NCBI GenBank assembly: GCA_014904845.1 | Contig: MU119846.1 | Location: 1 to 16,083 of the forward strand | Length of the DNA stretch: 16,083 bases | Direction: 5' to 3' | From: Acephala macrosclerotiorum | Taxonomy: Eukaryota > Ascomycota > Leotiomycetes > Helotiales > Mollisiaceae | In this document: positions 1 to 9,000 of the stretch, piece by piece | How positions within the stretch are numbered: position 1 is the first letter of the stretch | How the letters are laid out: every line of letters begins with the position of its first letter | Position numbers and translations under genes: made by a program | The notes under the pieces: generated by a model | Seen by the model: the letters and a program-made list of their open reading frames with translations, nothing else | Databases searched by the model: none | What the model was told of the DNA's origin: nothing

Positions 1-397
1 AAATAAATAAAAAAAATTTAAATTTATTTTAATATTATTATTATTTAAAATTTCAAATTAAAAATAAATTTTTTTTTTTTAAATTTAAAATTTATAAGTT
101 TTAACGAATTTTAAAAATAATATTAATAAATTAATATTGTTTTCAATATTTAATTATATGATTTTTATTTTTTTATTATTTTTATTTGTATTAAAATTAG
201 CGAATTTTATATATTTACAATATATAATAAAAAAAAAAAAAATTTATTTGTTTAAATTATTAAAAACGATAATTTTTTTTTTACAAAGAAAAAATTATTA
301 ATATTATATAATATTTACGTGCGATTCGAAATCGTATATAATTAATATTGTTTTATTTTTATTTTCGAAATAAAATTTTTATATTTCGAGTTTCATT

Positions 398-576
398 TTT
401 TAAATAAATTTATTTTTATTTTTATTTATTTTTTATTAATTAAAAATATTTTTATAAATATATTATATTATTAATAATATAATATTTTTAATATAATATT
501 AATAATTATAATATATTTATAAAAATATTTTTAATTAATAAAAAATAAATAAAAATAAAAATAAATTTATTTAAAA
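398..576. repeat. Foldback: 70-bp perfect inverted repeat
   Basis: Positions 398-467 are the exact reverse complement of 507-576, base by base, around a 39-bp spacer. Pairing continues a few more bases into the spacer with a one-base offset. The arms contain no G or C. As DNA this could extrude a cruciform, and as RNA it would form a long hairpin. It may be the joined ends of an old foldback element or the product of a palindromic duplication. I see no coding sequence or target duplication tied to it. Confidence 0.85.
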
Positions 577-2105
577 TTTAAATAATAATATTTTAAAATA
601 AAAATAAAATAAATTTAATTTAAAATTCGATTAAATTATTTAATTAATAAAAAGATTTTTTTATAAAATAAAATTAAAATAATTTAAATTAAAACGTATT
701 TATAATTTATTTAAATTTTTAAAAATATTTTAATATTATTTTTTTTTTAATTTAAAATTTAATAAATATTTAAAAAATATTTAAATTTATTTAAAAAAAA
801 AATTTATATTCGTAAAATAAAAAATATATTTAAATTATTTTAAAATGTTAAAAATAATATAAAATTTAAATTTAAAATAAAAAAAATTATAAATAAAATT
901 ATAATAAAAATATATATATTTTAAATTTTTTTAAATTTTTTTTTTTTAAAAAAAAATTAAAAAATTAAAAAATTAAAAAATAATTATTTTTTAATCAAAT
1001 TTATTATAAATAAATAAAAAATAATTAATTTAATTTTTATACAATATTAATTAAAAAAAAATAATTAAAAAATTCGAAAATTCGAAATATAAAAATAAAA
1101 ATAATAAAAAAATAAATAAATAATAAAAAATAAATCAAATTTTAAATTAAAAAAAAATAATTAATTAAATAAATAATTTTATATAAAATTCGAATTTATA
1201 ATTTATTAAAAAATATAAAATATATATTTGTTATTAATAATATATAAAAAAAATAAAATTTTTTTTATTTATAATTAAAAAATAAATTTTATATAAAAAA
1301 AATTATTATTAAAATTTATATTAATTTATTTATCGAATATAATATTTTAAAAATTATTAAATTAAATAAAACTTTATCTAGTTTTAAATAATTTTTTTTT
1401 ATTTTATAAAATTAAATATATTAAATAAATAAACGTAATTAAAAAATTTATTTAATTTTAAAATTTTAATAATTTAAATATATTAATTTTAATATTATTT
1501 CGTTCGTAAAAAAAATATTAAAAAAATCGTTTTAAAAATTTTAAATAATTTTTATAATTAAAAAAATATATTATTTATCGTTTTATTAATTATTTATAAA
1601 TTAATTTGATTTCAATTCGTATATATTTAATTATAATATTAATTTTATTTATATTATTTAAATAATTATTATATAAAATATTTTATATTAAAATTTTATT
1701 TTTATTATTAATATTTATTAATTAGAATTTTTTTTTATTATTATTTATTATTTTTTTATAATTTTTTTTATATAATTTTAATTATAATTTATTAAAAATA
1801 TAATTAAATATTATATATAATATATAAAAAAATTTTAAATTCGTTCGTTTAAAATATATAAAAATATTTAATCGTATAAAAATATTAAAATAATATTTTT
1901 TTTTATTTATATATTTTTAATAATATTTAATCGATTTTTTTAAAAAAAAATATTAATAATATTTAATATATTAAATTTAAAAAACGAAAAAAAAAATACG
2001 AATATAATAATTTCAAATTTTAAAATTATATTATTAAAAAATTTAAATTAAAATTTAAATTAAATAAATAAATAAATTCAAATAAAACAAATTATTAAAA
2101 ATAAA

Positions 2106-2203
2106 TTTTATTAAATATATAATTTAAACGATTTATTTTTATTATTAAATTATATTTTATTAAATATATAATTTAAATAATTTATTTTTATTATTATATT
2201 ATA
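2106..2203. repeat. 49-bp tandem duplication, two copies
   Basis: Copy one is 2106-2154 and copy two is 2155-2203, directly abutting. They differ at two sites: aaacgat in the first copy reads aaataat in the second (a CG to TA double change), and attaaatta reads attatatta. No gene is associated. The CG to TA pair shows that mutation continued after the duplication. Confidence 0.85.
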
Positions 2204-2730
2204 TTTTAAAAAAAATTTATATTAAATAATATTTAATATTATTTAAATTTTTAATTTTTAATATATAAAATTAAATTAAAAAATATTATTATTAATATAA
2301 AATAAAAATAAAAATAAAATATAATTTTAAATTAAAATTAATTTTTAAAAATTTAAAAAAAAAAATTTATTTTTTAAAAATTAAAAATTAAAATATTTTT
2401 TTCATTTTAAAAAATAAAATTCGTTCGACGATTTATTAAACGAATTAATAACGAATGAATTTTTTTTTTTAATATTCGATATATATTTTATTTTATAAAC
2501 TTCGTAAAAATATTTTTATTTTAAATTATAAATTTTTCCATTTTAATAATTTTATTTTATTTTAAATTAAAATTTTACATTTTTTAATTTAATCGTTTTA
2601 TAAAAATTTAAAATTAAAATAAAATTTCAAATTTTATTAAACGATAAAAATTAATAAATTAATAAATTTTTTGATATTTAAAATAAATATATATTATAAA
2701 AATTTTTAAAATTTTTATTTTTATATTTAA

Positions 2731-3066
2731 TTATTATAATCGATTTAATTAATTTATATTATTTTATTTAATATATAATTATAAAATTAAAATAAAATAA
2801 ATTTTTATATATTATTATTATAATATTTTAAATATAAATATATTTTTAATAAAATTTTATATTAAATTTTTTTTTTAAATTATTATAATTAATTTAATTA
2901 ATTTAAATTTTTTTTTGAAAATTATATAATTATAAAAATATTTAATATTAAATAAATATTTTAATTTTTAAAATATAAATATATTTATTATAAAATTTTA
3001 TATTAAATTTTTTTTTTAAAAATTCTCGTTTTATATTTAATTATTATAATTAATTTAATTAATTAT
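2731..3066. repeat. Modules recurring about every 150 bp
   Basis: The word ttattataat followed by cgatttaattaa or taatttaattaa occurs at 2731, 2880 and 3041, spacings of 149 and 161 bp. A second module, aatataaatatattt followed by an aaaattttatattaaat block, recurs at about 2831 and 2972. This looks like an eroded tandem array of two to three units. The copies again differ by cg versus ta at 2741. The low base complexity makes the exact unit boundaries uncertain. Confidence 0.5.
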
Positions 3067-3631
3067 AAAAAATTATTTATTAAAAAAAAATATAATTATT
3101 TTTTAATATTACGTAATTATAAAAAATATAATTAAAAAAATTGTATATTATATTCGAGAATTAATTTAAATAATTTACGAATTATTAGTTTTTTTATTAC
3201 GTAAAATAATAATTATTTGTATAATATTTTCGATATTATATAATATTAAAATATAATATATAAATCGAATAAAAATTTTATTAATTTAAAAACAAATTAA
3301 AAATAAAATATTCTTATTAATAATTAAAAAAATATTATTAATATAAAAAAAATTTTAATAATAAAATTTTTTTAAAACGTAAATTTATTTTCAATAATAA
3401 TAATTTTAAAAAAAATTAAAATACGATTTATATTACGATTACAAATTATTAATAATTAATATTTATTTATACTTTGAATCTTTTTTTAATAATTATAAAA
3501 AGTAAAAATACTAATATTAAACAATATTCGAAAACGAAAATTTAACGTTTAAATATTTTTTTTATTTAATATATTTTAATTATAACTCGTAAATTTATAT
3601 TATAATACAAATTATAAAACGAATTCAATAA

Positions 3632-3653
3632 AAAAACTCGATAAAAACTCGAT
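3632..3653. repeat. 11-bp direct duplication
   Basis: The word aaaaactcgat is present twice back to back (3632-3642 and 3643-3653). It stands out because it contains two CpT-containing ctcg words inside DNA that has otherwise lost nearly all CpT. It is too short to assign a role. Confidence 0.6.
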
Positions 3654-4827
3654 ATTAATTTTTTTTAAATAATAATAAAAAAAGATTTTATTAATAAATA
3701 TTATTATTTTTTTAATTAAATTGAAATAATATATTAAAACGAATAATAAATTATTAACGAATTAAATTTTATTAATAATTTCGTATATATTTAATATAAA
3801 AATTATAAAAATTTAAAAAAAAATATATATATAATTAAAAATTTTTTAAAGATTAATTAAAAACGATTTTAATTATATATTAATAATATTTTTAAAAAAA
3901 TATTATATATTTATTTTAATAAACTTTTTTAAATTATTAAAAAAATTATATTTATATATAATATTAAAATTAAATAATTTTTAAAATATATTAAAAATAA
4001 AAAAATAAAATTATAAATAAATTAATAAATTAAAATATTATAAAATTATAATAAAATATTAAATTAACGTTAAAATTAATAATATTTAATATTCGAATAA
4101 TAATATAATTTTTTTTTAAATCGAGTAAAAATAATATAATAAAAAAAATATGATTTTAAATTTTTTATATAATATAAAAAATAAAATACAATTTAAAATT
4201 TTTTTTTTAAATTAATTTTATATTATTATTTCACGTTATAATTTTTATACGAGAATTTTACGTAATATTATATTAAATTTAAATACGAAAACTCGAAATT
4301 TAATTATTTATATAAAAAAATTTAAAGTTTAAAAAATTTAATTATATATTATAAAACGTATAAATTAATTATTTATAAATAATAATTCGATAAATTATTC
4401 GATTTTTTATTTATTTAAAAAAAAAATTTAATTTATTTATAAAATTTATATTTATTAAAATATAAATAAAAAAAATTCGAATTAATATAATATTATTTTA
4501 AAATATTATACTAAAAAAATATTTTAAAATTATATTTAATATATAAAACGTTTTTTAATCTTTTTATAATTTTTTTTTTATTTAATTAATATTTATAATT
4601 TTATAATTTTAAATCTTCGATTTTATAATCGATATAATTTTTAAACGTTTAGAAATATTTTTTTTTATATTATAATTTAATAATATTTATTTTAATTAAT
4701 AAAAAAAAATATAATTTTTATTTTTTAATTCGTATATATTTAAATTATTTTTTAAAACTTTATAAATTTTTATTTATAAAATAATAATAATACAATTATA
4801 AAAATATTTTAATATTTAAAATAAAAA

Positions 4828-4829
4828 TA
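4828..4829. repeat. TA target duplication, left
   Basis: The dinucleotide TA directly precedes the left terminal inverted repeat of the 4830-5808 element and is matched by TA at 5809-5810 after the right end. TA duplication is the hallmark of the Tc1/mariner/pogo superfamily. In DNA this AT-rich a TA match alone is weak evidence; it counts only because it lies exactly at the inverted-repeat ends. Confidence 0.6.
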
Positions 4830-4848
4830 CAAGTAAATCTCTATATAG
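4830..4848 (+). repeat. Left terminal inverted repeat
   Basis: It begins caagtaaatctctatatag and pairs with the reverse complement of 5790-5808, with mismatches only at its first and fifth bases, both C/T. The right end has lost the G expected to pair with the first C, a TpG to TpA change consistent with RIP. Confidence 0.75.
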
Positions 4849-4905
4849 TAATATACTCGAAGGATCAGATTATTAACGATTTAGTCAAAGATCGTTATAT
4901 AGAGA
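4838..4905. repeat. Subterminal hairpin at left transposon end
   Basis: The tctctatata at 4838-4847 is perfectly complementary to tatatagaga at 4896-4905. The inner arm carries the same gatcgttatatagaga-type motif that recurs near the right end at 5699-5707 and 5792-5800 and, in weaker form, at 5651-5659. In Tc1/mariner elements repeated subterminal motifs are often transposase-binding sites; that role here is inference. Confidence 0.6.
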
Positions 4906-4916
4906 AAAATCACGTG

Positions 4917-5640
4917 AAAATAAATGAAAATATATATTTTTTTAATTGTTTTAAAACTTTGTTTTATTAGTTCTAAAATTGTTTACTTGCTCAAAAATGA
5001 AATTTATTTGATTCAATTACTTTTACTTTACTATTTGAGTTTTTCGAGATTGTAAAATACTTTTGATACTATTAATTTTGCGCACTACTTTAGTTAGACC
5101 ATCTTTTTGCTACTTTTTATACAACGAGAATTGCTTTAGAGTAAATAGAATCTTTTTGTAAAAAACAATTAATATTTTTTATTTTTTTTTATTTTTAAAG
5201 TTATTTACTTTATCAATAGACTCATATTTAATTACAATATTGACAAGAATAATCTCTAGATTTTTTGTAATAATCTTATCTTTTGAAGTTAAAAATTGAA
5301 AAATAGAAAAAAAATCAATAATTTGTAGAGTAAATTGAATATTTTGTATCAAGTAAAGTCTAACAATTTTGTTTTTTTCTATGATAATAAATACATTATT
5401 TAGATTAATATACTCATTAAATTTATCAATTTTTAAAACTATAAAAATAGATTTTCACTAGCAATTGAGAATAGTTTGTTGTTTAATATAATTATTTTAA
5501 ACGTAAATTGTTCAATTGATAATATAAAGTAATGAAATCGATAATTTGAATTATTAATATTTTATTCTTTTTTTTATTTTGTTCGCTTGCAATATCGAAT
5601 ATTTCGTATTATTAGAAAAAGTATCGAACTTGTACTTTTA
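4917..5640. other. Transposon interior, no intact gene
   Basis: This is the core of the 979-bp element. It is still rich in CpA and TpG and so little affected by RIP, yet it holds no intact gene. The longest stop-free stretch I found is on the minus strand, about 5182-5454 (roughly 91 codons), without an ATG. A second open stretch of about 46 codons lies at about 5500-5637 on the same strand. Neither gives a match I trust. The simplest reading is a scrambled and truncated transposase remnant or filler DNA. Confidence 0.45.
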
Positions 5641-5650
5641 CTAACGATTT

Positions 5651-5800
5651 ATATAGAGAAAAACAAGTTCAGTACTTCGAAAATTAACGATATTCGTTAT
5701 ATAGAGAGAAATCGTTAGATTAAAGTAAAAAAATCTTCGTTTCGATTATCGTATCGTTAAATGCCAGAATATCGTTATTTTAAGGATCGCTATATAGAGA
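5651..5800 (+). repeat. Three direct ATATAGAGA subterminal motifs
   Basis: ATATAGAGA occurs at 5651-5659, 5699-5707 and 5792-5800, the last being part of the right inverted repeat. The second and third are preceded by cgtt or cgct, and the first by gattt. Taac-gat and atcgtta words alternate between them, so local hairpins are possible. They mirror the single inner copy at the left end, making the element asymmetric. They may be transposase contact sites. Confidence 0.6.
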
Positions 5801-5808
5801 TTTGCTTA
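5790..5808 (-). repeat. Right terminal inverted repeat
   Basis: Read on the minus strand this begins taagcaaatctctatatag and matches the left end at 17 of 19 positions. It is followed by the TA at 5809-5810. The terminal base is A where the partner predicts G. Confidence 0.75.
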
Positions 5809-5810
5809 TA

Positions 5811-6246
5811 TATTTAAAAAAAACTTTATAATTATAATTTTTATTAAATATAATTATATTTTATTAATTTACGTAATAATAAATTAATAAAATTATTTAA
5901 AATTTAATTAAAATTTAATTTATTTATAAATTTTATATAATTTAAATTAATTAATATATTATAATTACAAACGTAATAAACTCGTATTTAAATTGAAATT
6001 TTAATATTTTTTATTAAATTAATTATATATTATTTCGAAATTATAAAATTAATAAATTTTTTAATAAATTAATTAAATTATTATATTTAAATATTTCGAT
6101 TAAATTTAAATAAAATCGCTTATTATAAAAAAAAATTAATATTACGTAAAAAAATATTAATATTAATTTTTAAATCGAATAAATAATTAATATATTATAA
6201 GTTTTTAGTTTTTTAAATTTAAATAAATTTTTAATTTTTAATATTA

Positions 6247-6280
<34 letters not shown>

Positions 6281-6736
6281 TTTTTAATATATGAAATTTT
6301 TTTTAGTTTTTTTATATAATATTATTTAAAAAAAAAATTTAATCGAATTTATTAAATTTTTTTTTATTTTTTATTTTTAATTTAATTTTTTTTTATTTAT
6401 TATAATTAAATATTTTTATATAAATATTAAATTTAATAAAAATTTTATAATTTGATTAAATTAATTTTTATTTAAATTCGAATTAATAAAAATATTATAC
6501 ACGTTTTTATTACGAATTATAATTAATATAAAATTAATAAATAAAAAAATAAAATTTTTATATTAAAAAATTATAATTTTTAAATTAAAATCGAATTTAA
6601 TATATAATTTAAAATATTTTATAAATTTATATGTAATTTAATTTAATTTAATATTAATTTTTTTTTAAAAAAACTTTTTTAATATAATATATTTTTTAAT
6701 TCGAAAAAAATTAAAAAAATAAATTTAAATTCGAAA
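5811..6736. other. RIP-saturated AT-rich spacer, no genes
   Basis: This stretch lies between the two mobile elements. It has the same composition as the left flank: nearly all A+T, with C almost confined to CpG. I see no open frame, RNA gene or element end apart from the AT microsatellite at 6255-6280. Confidence 0.75.
6255..6280. repeat. (AT)13 microsatellite
   Basis: Twenty-six bases of uninterrupted alternating AT, flanked by other ATAT-rich sequence. It has no associated gene. Confidence 0.9.
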
Positions 6737-6741
6737 TATAT
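6737..6741. repeat. 5-bp target site duplication (tatat), left
   Basis: The five bases just outside the LTR end are tatat, and the same five bases follow the other LTR at 12938-12942. A 5-bp duplication is standard for Ty1/Copia and Ty3 integrases. The AT-rich background makes chance identity possible, but the position exactly at the TG and CA ends of aligned LTRs supports it. Confidence 0.8.
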
Positions 6742-6947
6742 TGTTAGTATTACTAGAGATACTTATTATTAGTAATAAACTAAAAACGAAATAAACAAAT
6801 AAATTGAATAATTCGTTGATTGATTATAAATTGTAAATCTCGTAAACGCGTAAAAATTGAAAAATATAATTTCAACTCTGGCGCAAGCGGCGCTAGTCCC
6901 GATCTAGCCTAGTGTTGCACGTGACTACTAAGCTAATATTGTATTTA
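6742..6947 (-). repeat. 3' LTR of the Copia element
   Basis: This aligns without a gap to 12732-12937, all positions offset by 5990. I count 24 differences in 206 bp, every one C/T or G/A. On the plus strand it starts TG and ends TA, the partner showing the original CA. The segment 6876-6935 is unusually G+C-rich for the window and is nearly shared by both copies, including GGCGC words and CACGTGAC at 6918-6925. Confidence 0.95.
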
Positions 6948-7088
6948 TACTAGTAATTCTTTTTTTGTAATAAGAACTAGTTCAATTTAATTATTTAAAA
7001 GAATATTTTTATTTTCTTTTTTTATTGTAATTCGTTAATACGTAAAATTCGTTAATATTTTAATACAAAAATTATATAATTAAACTTT

Positions 7089-7120
7089 GAGAACAATACT
7101 AGTAAACTAGCGTTGTTCTC
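7089..7120. repeat. 15-bp-arm palindrome in the 3' untranslated region
   Basis: Positions 7089-7103 pair with 7106-7120 around a 2-base centre. Thirteen of 15 pairs are perfect. The two mismatches lie opposite a CG, as if a CG in the left arm had become TA, so the ancestral palindrome was probably exact. It lies between the end of the polyprotein and the 3' LTR, so it would fold in the element's transcript near its 3' end. The role is unknown: RNA stability, packaging or 3'-end formation are all possible. Confidence 0.75.
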
Positions 7121-7215
7121 GAAATTCATCGAAAATTATAAACGTCGAAATTGAAATAATTTCTCTTTTTTTAATTTTATAAATCAAATAATTACAAAAT
7201 TCGAAATACAACGTC

Positions 7216-7249
7216 AAAAAAAAAAATATATATATATATTTTTTTTTTT
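7216..7249. repeat. 34-bp perfect A11-(TA)6-T11 palindrome
   Basis: Eleven A, six TA steps and eleven T form an exact self-complementary sequence. It starts about 15 bp beyond the likely polyprotein stop in the coding direction. It could be slippage-expanded simple sequence or a 3'-end signal region; the sequence alone does not decide. Confidence 0.8.
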
Positions 7250-7289
7250 AATAAATATTCTTTTTAACTTTTTACGTTATTTTTGTCGT

Positions 7290-7908
7290 TTTCTTTTTTT
7301 TTAATTTATTTTTCTATTCAAATCTTAAAATAATTCGTATTTAAAAACTTTTTTAAAACTTTATTAAATATTAATTTTATTATAATATTTATTGAATTAT
7401 TTTGATTATTAATTTATCGAATTTTTTACAATTTTTTACGTTTATACAATTGGTAAAAAACTATAATATTAATTATAAAACGCTTTTTTTTAATCGTTTT
7501 TAATTTGATTAAATGTTTATATAGCGAATATAAATTTATATAAACGATTATTGAGATTTTAAAGAGATCGAGTTATTGAATAATTATATTAATAATAAAT
7601 TCGATTGTAATTATTATATTGATTTTTTTTATTATACTATATATTTTAAAAATTAAAACGTTTTTAATAACGCGTTTATTTTTAATAGAATTATAATAAA
7701 TGAAATTTCTTTTGATCTCGAATTTTTTATCGTTTAATTAATATTCATTTGTTAGAATAATTTTATATTTAATTTAAAAATTAAAATTTTTATTATTTGC
7801 AAATGAATTATCGATAAAAACGAAAAATTTCATTGTAAACAAATCGAGAGTAATATATTTAAATTCTCGATTCAAGTTTTTAATTTATTATTTCAATTTT
7901 TTATTTAA
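7290..7908 (-). pseudogene. RNase H domain of Copia Pol (remnant)
   Basis: RNase H degrades the RNA strand of the RNA-DNA hybrid during reverse transcription. In frame I read LNKKLK at the domain entry (from 7908), then FIDNSFANNKN (about 7819-7787), NSIKNKRVIKNVL (about 7689-7651), VYINLYSLYKHLIKL (about 7545-7501), KKKRFIINI (about 7491-7465), RKKL (from 7440) and NKVLKKFLNTN (about 7368-7336). These match, in order and spacing, the family pattern of Copia RNase H, including the FANN, SIK-KRV, TDS-SLY, EKRL-ID and ALK-TN landmarks. Several key residues are altered: the TDS-type Asp reads Asn, and the RW of the basic tail is interrupted by stops. The domain is non-functional. Confidence 0.88.
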
Positions 7909-8470
7909 TATAACAATTTTTTTTTTCATTGGATTTTAGTATTAAATAATAATAAACAAATTGAATATTATTTCAAATTAGTAAATTGTAATAATATAAA
8001 CTTTTCTAGTTTATTGTTTTCAATATTTAATTTAAAAATTAAATAATTTAATATTTACTAATTTAATTTTTTTATTTTAATTTTTTTATTTTAATTTTTT
8101 TGTTGTAATTAAATTGTATTTTCAAATTGAATTAAAACGTATTTATTGAAAATTAATAGTATTTCTAGTATTAAAATCTCTTTAAATTTATTGAATTCGT
8201 TTTTCTCGAGAGTAAAAAATCTTTCTTTTATTAATATAAACATATCGTCGATTTGTATTTTAATAACGTCGAAAAATCTTTTGATAATTATAATTAGAAA
8301 ACAAAAATTGTATAAAAATCATTTTTTTTCTTTTGTTATTGTATTTTTAGATTATTAATCTCGATTTTTCGTAAGAAGTATTAATAGTTTTGCTTTTGAT
8401 CTCATTAATTAATTTTAAATTGACAATTCGAATTTTAATATATTTAATAAAATCGTATTAAACGAAATTA
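7870..8470 (-). pseudogene. Reverse transcriptase domain of Copia Pol (shortened remnant)
   Basis: Reverse transcriptase copies the element RNA into DNA. NEIKSKTINTSYEKSRLII at about 8406-8350 matches the conserved start of the Copia domain (basic EKSRLV type motif followed by YND, here YNN). RRYVYIN at about 8244-8224 resembles the QAYVQS segment, and KVYIITIY and NLFIII-QNPM at about 8001-7927 resemble the region leading into RNase H. Only about 154 codons separate EKSRL from the RNase H entry motif, clearly fewer than the more than 250 expected from the usual RVT_2 domain plus connection. I cannot find the YVDD or TDD active-site box. An in-frame deletion of the centre is the likeliest explanation. 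Confidence 0.75.
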
Positions 8471-8779
8471 AAATTTTTTTTTGCAATTAAATTATCGATT
8501 TTCTTTTTTTAAAATACTTTGAATAATTATTTAAAGATTATAATTATATTTTCTTTTTATAGTTTTAATAATAATTTTATATTGTTTTTTTTTTATTATA
8601 AAAACTATAGAAATTTTAGTTTTTTCAACGATAATAATAAAAAATTAATTATTAAAATCTTTGTAATTTTTTTCGTCGTTTTCGATAAAATTATAGTATT
8701 TATTTTATTTAAATTCTTTATTGTGCACGTTTTTGTTTCGTGATTTTTTTAAACGTTTTCAATTACGTTTTTTAATTAG

Positions 8780-9000
8780 TTTTTCGTTTATTTTATTCGA
8801 TTAAAAAAATAAAAAATAAATTTTTTAATCAAAAAATAATAAAATTTCTTTTTAATTTTTTTGATTATTGTAATAGAGCTGAGTAATGGTATTGTCGATC
8901 CGCATTAGACTAGTTTAGCACGTGATCTAGTCTTTGATATAAGAGATCTAGCATTTTGTAATTCTAGAAAACAATCGAGCATTTTTTGTTTTTTTACATT
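8780..9000 (-). other. Integrase-to-RT linker with a less-mutated island
   Basis: In the polyprotein frame this region reads as a low-conservation linker rich in Lys, Arg and Ser, as expected between Copia integrase and reverse transcriptase. The part at 8875-8985 keeps far more G+C than its surroundings (ggatcg, ggtattgtcg, cacgtgatctag). It is continuous with the frame on both sides, so I read it as a pocket of low mutation, not a foreign insert. CACGTGA lies at 8919-8925. Confidence 0.6.

Larger units (their letters stand above)
1..4827. other. RIP-saturated AT-rich DNA, no genes
   Basis: I find no gene, RNA gene or recognisable element in this 4.8-kb stretch. It is nearly all A and T with frequent stops in every frame. 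The remaining C residues sit mostly in acg and tcg contexts, and CpA and CpT are rare. This fits C-to-T mutation of old repeats in a fungus. A slightly less eroded patch at about 3420-3660 keeps a few ctcg and caa words and may be the ghost of an element, but I cannot name it. The only internal structures I can support are the foldback at 398-576, the tandem copies at 2106-2203, the recurring modules at 2731-3066 and an 11-bp direct duplication at 3632-3653. Confidence 0.8.
4830..5808. mobile_element. Short Tc1/mariner-like DNA transposon, 979 bp
   Basis: The ends are 19-bp inverted repeats (4830-4848 and 5790-5808) that match at 17 of 19 positions, both mismatches being transitions, and the element is flanked by TA on each side. 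ATATAGAGA motifs are repeated just inside both ends. TA duplications and ends of this kind point to the Tc1/mariner superfamily, perhaps the fungal pogo/Fot1 branch; that branch assignment is inference. At 979 bp it is shorter than autonomous members, and no intact transposase frame is present, so it is probably an internally deleted or MITE-like copy. CpA and TpG are common here, unlike the flanks, which indicates a later insertion or less RIP. Confidence 0.7.

Noticed and set aside
4909..4916. CDEI-like centromere element (RTCACRTG)
   Set aside because: The match is exact but only eight bases, inside a transposon, with no CDEIII-like sequence; point centromeres of that kind belong to budding yeasts.
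4980..5454. hAT-like or pogo HTH-like stretches on the minus strand of the small transposon
   Set aside because: Spacing of some hydrophobic and aromatic residues recalls both families in different segments, but the two readings conflict and no catalytic motif is present.
8146..8358. Plus-strand open frame of 70 codons
   Set aside because: It is the antisense of the reverse transcriptase remnant, whose EKSRL and YVYIN-type motifs read on the minus strand.
8519..8743. Plus-strand open frame of 74 codons rich in Phe and Ile
   Set aside because: It lies opposite the linker and RT start of the Copia polyprotein; its composition reflects AT bias only.
8862..8981. Possible nested solo LTR
   Set aside because: TG and CA ends can be found, but the only flanking match is a run of T, and the Copia reading frame continues through the segment.
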